Positions 6,103 to 10,305 of a stretch of 10,305 nt of DNA are shown one piece after another. The number at the start of each line of letters is the position of its first letter. Position 1 is the stretch's first letter. The DNA comes from DATGKD01 sp035294855 (GTDB taxonomy: Bacteria > Actinomycetota > Acidimicrobiia > Acidimicrobiales > UBA8190), in assembly GCA_035294855.1 (NCBI GenBank), contig DATGKD010000124.1, forward strand, positions 1 to 10,305, given 5' to 3'. A program made the translations under genes and the position numbers. A model generated the notes under the pieces. That model worked only from the letters and a program-made list of their open reading frames with translations. It was not told the origin of the DNA and searched no databases.

Positions 6103-8703
6103 CTACTCGCGCGCCATGTTGTTGAAACGCGCGTAGCGATCGACGAACGCCAGCTCCGTCACCCCTGTGGGCCCGTTGCGGTGCTTGGCGATGGCGACCT
6201 CCGCCTTGCCCCGGTCGTTCGACTCTGAGTTGTACAGCTCGTCGCGGTAGAGGAACAGCACCACGTCCGCGTCCTGCTCGATCGAGTTGTGGGCGACGAT
6301 GCCGTTGGCGAGGAAGTTGTGCGTGCCGGGCACCGTGGCGTCGAACACGGGCGCCTCGCCCTTGTCCACGATCGCCACGATCTGGTCCCACCAGACCGTG
6401 TCCGTGGACTCCTCGGCGTCGGCACCGTCCTCGGTCGGCCTGGCGAGCACGGTCAACGGCCCCGGGCGCTCGTCGAACGCGACCGCCGGCACCGACGACG
6501 GGTGCCGCCCGCGGCCGGAGAGCACGGGCGTCACGGCGGCGGACCTGTCACCCGTCATCACGCCGCGCCGGGCCGAGGCGGCGTCGAGGCGCTCGGCGGC
6601 GGCATCGGCGGCGGGTGCGCCCGCTCCGAACACGCCGATCTCGGCGAGGAAGAGCCGCTGGGCGCCGGGCTCGTGCACCGAGACGTGGTGCGCCGGCGCG
6701 CAGCGCCCCCCGGCCGCCTCCACGACCCGGCTCGCCACGCCGAAACGCAACAGCAGGGTCTGCACGTCCTCGGCAAGGGCGCGGCTCGACGTCGTGAACC
6801 GGCAGCGAACCCGCTCGTGCCGCCGGTCGGGCCAGATCCCGCCGGAGGTCGACCACAGGTGGCGCAGGAACGTGGCCAGCTGGTCGTCAGGGAGCGAGAA
6901 GACCGCCGCCGGGACGGCGACGTCGGTGCGGCGCCGGCCGTGGAGCCCGAGGTGGACGAGCCAGTCGAATACGTCGGTGCACCGCCGGTTCCGGCCCCGC
7001 CGCGACAGGAAGGTGAGGCGCTGGCGCGGTCCTTGCTGGGCGTGATCGACCCGGAACCCGAACCCCTCGACGGCCCGGGCGACGACGTGGGCGTGCGCCG
7101 GATCGTCGGTCGTGTACGTGGGAGGCGTGCACAGCGGCGTGCGCCCCGCTCCGACGAGATGGGCGAGGACCACGACTTCGCCGGGGGGCATCGCCACCGG
7201 GCGCAGCGGGGACGGGAGCCGGCGCGGCGTGGCGAGCAGCTCACCGGGGGCGAGATCGGCGACGCTGCGCCACCCGCCGGGCGTGCGGAACGGGTGATTG
7301 GCGCTAGCCGTCACCCGTCGGCCGGAGGCGAGGCGCAGTTCGAACACCGGCTTCGTGCCGCTCGAGAACACCTTCGACATCCGGCCTGCGACCGTGCGCA
7401 TCTGCGCGTCCAGGGTCCACACGGGCACGTCAGTGGCGCCCGAGGCGATCATCTCTCCGAGGGTCACCTCCTGGCCCGAGTCGGCACGCGTGACGCGGGT
7501 GTCGGCGGTGAGGCATCCCGACTCGCGCAGGTCCGCCAGCACGGGCCGTTTGTCCTGGCGCATCTCCAGGTTGCGCGACAGCTGGGAGAGGGCGATGACG
7601 GGCACGTCGAGCTCGCGCGCCAGCACTTTCAGGCCCCGGCTGATCTCGGACACCTCGACCTGGCGGTTCTCGGCGCGGCTCTTGCCGTGACCGCTCATGA
7701 GCTGGAGGTAGTCCACGACCACCAGCCCGAGCCCGTCGCGCGCCTTCAGCCGGCGCGACTTGGCCCGGATGTCCATCACGGTCAGGTTGGGGTTGTCGTC
7801 GATGTAGATGGGGGCGTCGCCCAGGCGGCCGATGGCGTCGGAGATCCTCGGCCAGTCCGACTCGAGCAGACGGCCGTTGCGCATGCGCGAGGCGTCCACG
7901 TGCGCCTCGGAACACAAGAGGCGCTGGGTGAGCTCGAGATGGCTCATCTCGAGAGAGAACAAGAGGACCGGGACCCGGGCGTGCACGGCGGCGTGACGGA
8001 CGATGCCCAGGGCGAAGCTCGTCTTCCCCATGGCCGGGCGGGCGCCCACCACGACGAGGTTGGACTTCTGCAACCCCGCCAGGCGGTCGTCGAGGTCGGC
8101 GTACCCGGTGGGCACCCCGGTGATGTGCTCGCCGCGCGCGAAGAGGTTCTCCAGATGGTCGAGGCTGTCCGCCAGGAGGTCGCGCAGCGGTGCCATGGTG
8201 TCGACCATTCGCCGCTGGGCGACCTCGAACACCATCGCCTCGGCACGGTCGACGACCTCGGCCACGTCCTCGGGAACGCTGTAGCCGAGCTCGGCGATCT
8301 CACCGGCCACCGCCACCAGCCGGCGCAGCAGGGAGTGCTCCTCGACGATGTGCGCGTAATGCGCGGCGTTCGTCGTGGACGGCGTGTTCACCTGGAGCGA
8401 GATGAGAACCGACGCGTCGCCCACCGCTTCGAGAAGTCCGGAACGCCGCAGCTCGTCGGCCACCGTCACGGGGTCGGCGGGCTCGCCGCGCGCGTACAGC
8501 GCCATGACGGCGGAATAGATGTGCGCGTGGGCCGGCTTGTAGAAGTCCTCGGCCACGCAGGCTTCCATCGCGGCGGCGATGGCGTCGCGCGACAGCAACA
8601 TCGCCCCGAGCAGGGACTCCTCGGCATCGAGGTCGTGCGGCGGGACGCGGCTCCCGACAGGCAGCCTGCGGACGGCCGCACCTTCCACGGGTCGTGTCAC
8701 CAT
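6103..8703 (-). CDS. dnaB: Replicative DNA helicase DnaB containing an intein
   Basis: An 866-residue precursor of the hexameric helicase that unwinds DNA at the replication fork. Without the 410-residue intein the mature protein would be 456 residues, normal for the family. The N-terminal domain (about 20-120) begins VPPHDLDAEESLLGAMLL. The RecA-like domain has Walker A GARPAMGKTSFAL (220-232), Walker B LVVVDYLQL (327-335), the ALSQLSRNLEMRQDKRP segment (371-387) and, after the intein, SIEQDADVVLFLYRD (807-821) and the arginine-finger region KHRNGPTG (840-847). The intein interrupts DLRESG/SIEQDAD between residues 396 and 807. The ATG at 8703 lacks a clear ribosome site; an adjacent GTG codon is an alternative. 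It follows rplI after a 279-base gap, as in many actinobacteria, and may have its own promoter. Confidence 0.97.
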   Translation of the reverse strand: MVTRPVEGAAVRRLPVGSRVPPHDLDAEESLLGAMLLSRDAIAAAMEACVAEDFYKPAHAHIYSAVMALYARGEPADPVTVADELRRSGLLEAVGDASVLISLQVNTPSTTNAAHYAHIVEEHSLLRRLVAVAGEIAELGYSVPEDVAEVVDRAEAMVFEVAQRRMVDTMAPLRDLLADSLDHLENLFARGEHITGVPTGYADLDDRLAGLQKSNLVVVGARPAMGKTSFALGIVRHAAVHARVPVLLFSLEMSHLELTQRLLCSEAHVDASRMRNGRLLESDWPRISDAIGRLGDAPIYIDDNPNLTVMDIRAKSRRLKARDGLGLVVVDYLQLMSGHGKSRAENRQVEVSEISRGLKVLARELDVPVIALSQLSRNLEMRQDKRPVLADLRESGCLTADTRVTRADSGQEVTLGEMIASGATDVPVWTLDAQMRTVAGRMSKVFSSGTKPVFELRLASGRRVTASANHPFRTPGGWRSVADLAPGELLATPRRLPSPLRPVAMPPGEVVVLAHLVGAGRTPLCTPPTYTTDDPAHAHVVARAVEGFGFRVDHAQQGPRQRLTFLSRRGRNRRCTDVFDWLVHLGLHGRRRTDVAVPAAVFSLPDDQLATFLRHLWSTSGGIWPDRRHERVRCRFTTSSRALAEDVQTLLLRFGVASRVVEAAGGRCAPAHHVSVHEPGAQRLFLAEIGVFGAGAPAADAAAERLDAASARRGVMTGDRSAAVTPVLSGRGRHPSSVPAVAFDERPGPLTVLARPTEDGADAEESTDTVWWDQIVAIVDKGEAPVFDATVPGTHNFLANGIVAHNSIEQDADVVLFLYRDELYNSESNDRGKAEVAIAKHRNGPTGVTELAFVDRYARFNNMARE
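6286..7515 (-). mobile_element. DnaB intein with degenerate LAGLIDADG endonuclease
   Basis: An in-frame protein-splicing element of 410 residues (precursor residues 397-806). Splicing signals look complete. The first residue is Cys (CLTADTRV). Block B is VTASANHPF with H470, although the usual TxxH threonine is Ser (S467). Block F is VFDATVPGTHNF and block G ends AHN with Ser as the next extein residue. The junction is RESG/SIEQD, a known DnaB intein site (as in Synechocystis and Rhodothermus DnaB). The middle retains two LAGLIDADG-type helices, LAHLVGAGR (513-521) and FLRHLWSTSGG (612-622). Where active relatives have GDG and xDG, this one has A519 and S620, so both catalytic aspartates are gone. 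Splicing is expected; homing is not. Confidence 0.93.
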
Positions 8704-8744
8704 CCGTTAACCATGCCGATCGCGCGCGGCGTGGGGAAGAGGAA

Positions 8745-8763
8745 AAGGGTGAGGAAAACCCTT
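8745..8763 (-). terminator. Hairpin with pyrimidine tail in the dnaB leader
   Basis: On the minus strand AAGGGT pairs with ACCCTT around a 7-base loop, followed by TTCCTCTTCCCC. It lies about 40 bases before the dnaB start. The stem is short and the T-run interrupted, so it is at best a weak terminator or attenuator. Confidence 0.3.
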
Positions 8764-8885
8764 GTGGCTTGGGGAAATTTCGCCCTCTGGGCGGGGACGA
8801 CGCTGTGGAAAGGATGTGCGCGTCGGGGCCAGGGGTGGGGACAGCGCGTCGCGTCCGCAACGGACTGCAATCGTCGCACGCCAGG

Positions 8886-8912
8886 ACCGTATTCCCCGGC
8901 TGTGACAATCAA
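8886..8912 (-). promoter_or_regulatory. Possible dnaB promoter
   Basis: In the rplI-dnaB gap the minus strand shows TTGATT (8912-8907) and TACGGT (8891-8886), a TAnnnT-type -10, separated by 15 bases. The spacing is shorter than ideal. Use of it would give a leader of roughly 175 bases. It is the only candidate seen in this 279-base gap. Confidence 0.25.
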
Positions 8913-8950
8913 TCGCGACGCTCAGGTCGCGACGCGCCGGTCGCGGCGCG
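8913..8950 (-). terminator. Tandem hairpins downstream of rplI
   Basis: Two perfect inverted repeats lie side by side: TCGCGAC/GTCGCGA (8913-8919, 8926-8932; 6-base loop) and CGCGCC/GGCGCG (8933-8938, 8945-8950; 6-base loop). They begin 32 bases after the rplI stop codon in the direction of transcription. Neither has a T-tract. They could reduce read-through from the ribosomal genes into dnaB or stabilise the upstream mRNA end. Confidence 0.4.
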
Positions 8951-8982
8951 ACGGGTCCCGCGCTCGAATTGCGAGAGCCCCG

Positions 8983-9432
8983 TCAGGAGCCGGCGACGAC
9001 CTCCACGGTCAAGGGGGCCTCGACGTCGCCGTGCAGGCGGACCGGGACGACGTGTGTGCCGACCGACTTGATGGGCTCGACGAGATGCACCTTGCGACGG
9101 TCCACCACGACACCGGTCTGTTTGGCGACGGCGTCGGCGATGTCGGACGCCGTCACCGAGCCGAAGAGCCGCCCCTCGGCGCCCGCTCGGGCCGACACCG
9201 TCACCTGTGCACCTGCGAGGACACCGGCCACGGTCTCGGCCGCCGCGCGGTCCTGGGCGTCGCGCAGGTCGCGCGCGCGCCGCATCGCCGCGGCCTGGGA
9301 CTCCACGCCGCTGCTGGCCACGAGACCGCGGCCCGTGGGAACGAGGTAGTTGCGGGCAAACCCGCGCGCCACGTCGACGATGTCGCCTCTCTTGCCGACG
9401 CCCTCCACGTCGTCACGCAAGAGGACCTTCAT
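8983..9432 (-). CDS. rplI: 50S ribosomal protein bL9
   Basis: A 149-residue large-subunit protein that binds 23S rRNA near the base of the L1 stalk and extends along the ribosome surface. The N-terminal domain is unmistakable: MKVLLRDDVEGVGKRGDIVD followed by VARGFARNYLVPTGRGLVAS. A long Ala/Arg-rich connecting helix (about 45-75) leads to the C-terminal domain with GRLFGSVTASDIADAV and a terminal VPVRLHGDVEAPLTVEVV strand. Length is normal. The ATG overlaps the rpsR stop codon as ATGA (9429-9432), and GGGAGAGGG about 9 bases upstream lies inside the end of rpsR. The two proteins are therefore probably made by coupled translation. Confidence 0.97.
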   Translation of the reverse strand: MKVLLRDDVEGVGKRGDIVDVARGFARNYLVPTGRGLVASSGVESQAAAMRRARDLRDAQDRAAAETVAGVLAGAQVTVSARAGAEGRLFGSVTASDIADAVAKQTGVVVDRRKVHLVEPIKSVGTHVVPVRLHGDVEAPLTVEVVAGS

Positions 9433-9938
9433 GAGGGGCGGCCCTCTCCCGACGTCGCCTCGGCCTGCTCGGCATCTGCTCCGTCGGCCCCAGCGCCGCC
9501 GGTCGCCACCGCCTCGACCGCGCCCGCCCCTTGCTCAGGTGACCCCGACGCGGCGGCCTCCGCGCTGTCGGCGTCGCGGCTGGGACGCGGCGTCTGCTCG
9601 GCGTCGCCCCGGCCGCCCCGGCCGCCGAAGCGATCGCCCCGGCCACCGCGACGACCGCCCGAACGTTCGGTCATCGTGCGCTGCGTGTAGGGAAGGAGGA
9701 CCAGTTCGCGGGCCGTCTTGATGGCGAGCGCGATCTCGCGTTGATGTTGTGCGCAATTCCCCGAAACCCGTCGGGCCCGGATCTTCCCCCGGTCGCTCAT
9801 GTACTTCCGGAGCATGTTGACGTCCTTGTAGTCGACCCAGTCGATCCGGTCCCGGCACAGCGCGCAGGGCTTCTTCTTCGTGCGGCGGGCGGCGTCCTTG
9901 GCGCTCCGGCGGGTCGACCGCTCGGTGTTGCGTGCCAT
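9429..9938 (-). CDS. rpsR: 30S ribosomal protein bS18 with a long C-terminal tail
   Basis: The first 88 residues or so are a standard bS18 of the small-subunit platform, a partner of bS6. They include KKKPCALCRDRIDWVDYKDV, RKYMSDRGKIRARRVSGNC and a final helix ending ARELVLLPYT. The zinc-binding pattern is intact (C25xxC28, C62xxH65), so this is the zinc-containing form. Most bS18 proteins stop near residue 75-90; here the frame runs on to residue 169. The start is the ATG at 9938, one base after the ssb stop codon, with GAGGAG (9954-9949) about 10 bases upstream inside ssb. In-frame codons upstream of it belong to the ssb shadow. The stop codon overlaps the rplI start. Confidence 0.95.
   Translation of the reverse strand: MARNTERSTRRSAKDAARRTKKKPCALCRDRIDWVDYKDVNMLRKYMSDRGKIRARRVSGNCAQHQREIALAIKTARELVLLPYTQRTMTERSGGRRGGRGDRFGGRGGRGDAEQTPRPSRDADSAEAAASGSPEQGAGAVEAVATGGAGADGADAEQAEATSGEGRPS
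9432..9674 (-). other. RGG-rich then acidic tail of bS18
   Basis: This is the coding part for residues 89-169 of bS18. Residues 93-111 are a basic Gly/Arg stretch with several RGG/GRG units (GGRRGGRGDRFGGRGGRG). Residues 112-169 are Ala/Gly-rich and acidic, with many Asp and Glu and no hydrophobic core, so they are probably disordered. RGG boxes usually bind RNA. It begins at an in-frame Met codon (M89), but nothing stops translation from the bS18 body, so it is read as an extension rather than a separate gene. Confidence 0.85.
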
Positions 9939-9939
9939 C

Positions 9940-10305
9940 TCAGAACGGCTCCTCGTCGAACCCGTACCCGCCACCGCCACCGCCACCGCCACTGCCACTG
10001 CCCGCGGTGGCACCCGCGGGGGCCCGGCCGGCGGATGCGCCCTCGGATGGGCCGCGGCGCTCGTTCTTCGTCACCTGGGCGGTCGCCCATCGCAGGCTCG
10101 GGCCGATCTCGTCGGCCACGACCTCCACCTTCGACCGCTTGTCGCCGTCGGGCGTCTCCCACGAACGCTGCTCGAGGCGTCCGGTGACGATGACCCGCGA
10201 CCCTCGCGCCAGGCTCTCGGAGGCGTTCTCGGCCATCTCCCGCCAGCACACCACGTCGAAGAAGGAGGTGGCCTCCTCCCACTCCTGGGTCTGGCGGTTC
10301 TGCCA
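9940..10305 (-). CDS. ssb: Single-stranded DNA-binding protein, 5' end outside the window
   Basis: The last 121 residues of SSB; the start lies beyond position 10305. The visible part carries the second half of the OB fold (FFDVVCWREMAENASESLAR, then GSRVIVTGRLEQRSWE and VVADEIGPSLRWATAQV). A long Gly/Ser/Ala-rich disordered linker with eight consecutive glycines follows, then the tip YGFDEEPF. That acidic-hydrophobic tip is the docking site for replication and repair partners. The protein coats single-stranded DNA at forks and during recombination. The gene is followed after one base by rpsR, in the usual rpsF-ssb-rpsR-rplI order; rpsF would be expected off the right edge. Confidence 0.95.
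   Translation of the reverse strand, partial: WQNRQTQEWEEATSFFDVVCWREMAENASESLARGSRVIVTGRLEQRSWETPDGDKRSKVEVVADEIGPSLRWATAQVTKNERRGPSEGASAGRAPAGATAGSGSGGGGGGGGYGFDEEPF
9970..9999 (-). repeat. Hexanucleotide repeat coding the SSB glycine run
   Basis: On the plus strand GCCACC occurs three times and GCCACT twice in tandem (five 6-base units). On the coding strand these encode the Gly/Ser linker of SSB just before its acidic tip. Slippage would change the linker length without shifting frame. Confidence 0.8.

Noticed and set aside
8765..8845. TGTGGAAAG and similar motifs in the dnaB leader as possible DnaA boxes or an origin.
   Set aside because: Each differs by at least two bases from the DnaA box, they are not clustered in an AT-rich stretch, and dnaA/dnaN are absent.
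6289..9690. A very long open frame on the plus strand, antisense to dnaB, rplI and rpsR.
   Set aside because: It mirrors strong genes in a high-GC sequence where stop codons are rare; its translation is Arg/His/Gly-rich with no recognisable domain, and it crosses two gene boundaries and an intergenic gap.
9939..10013. Upstream extension of rpsR with a repeated Ala-Val run.
   Set aside because: It is the out-of-frame reading of the SSB glycine repeat; bS18 begins at MARNTERS.

Overview
The window is high-GC bacterial DNA with an actinobacterial look. The signs are a predicted F420-dependent luciferase-like oxidoreductase, a two-component pair resembling mycobacterial PhoPR, an actinobacterial SSB with a glycine-rich linker and DEEPF tip, and the ssb-rpsR-rplI-dnaB gene order. 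The gene set fits Actinomycetota, plausibly Acidimicrobiia, but the sequence alone does not settle the class.

Left part (1-3380): a plus-strand VOC/glyoxalase-fold gene (96-632) converges, across a perfect GC hairpin, on a minus-strand three-gene set. In transcription order this set is an NTF2/SnoaL-like protein, an F420-dependent LLM-class oxidoreductase and a short-form threonine ammonia-lyase. The genes are joined by 4-bp stop/start overlaps (GTGA, then ATGA), so translational coupling is likely.

Middle (3380-6100): a short divergent region with two perfect inverted repeats leads to an unrecognised small gene (3454-3672). It has a strong ribosome binding site and contains an in-frame 15-bp tandem repeat. 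Next comes a PhoP-like response regulator and its sensor histidine kinase. The leader of the regulator carries a direct repeat much like the mycobacterial PhoP box. A bipartite hairpin separates the kinase from the convergent dnaB gene.

Right part (6103-10305, all minus strand): ssb (5' end off the window), rpsR, rplI and dnaB, the conserved replication/ribosomal cluster. Two genes are unusual. dnaB is interrupted by a 410-residue intein whose splicing residues look intact but whose LAGLIDADG endonuclease has lost both catalytic aspartates. rpsR encodes a zinc-type bS18 with an extra tail of about 80 residues, made of an RGG-rich basic stretch followed by an acidic Ala/Gly-rich stretch.

No defence system, CRISPR array, transposon or RNA gene was recognised. 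The best candidates for something undescribed are the bS18 tail, the repeat-bearing small protein and the endonuclease-dead DnaB intein.
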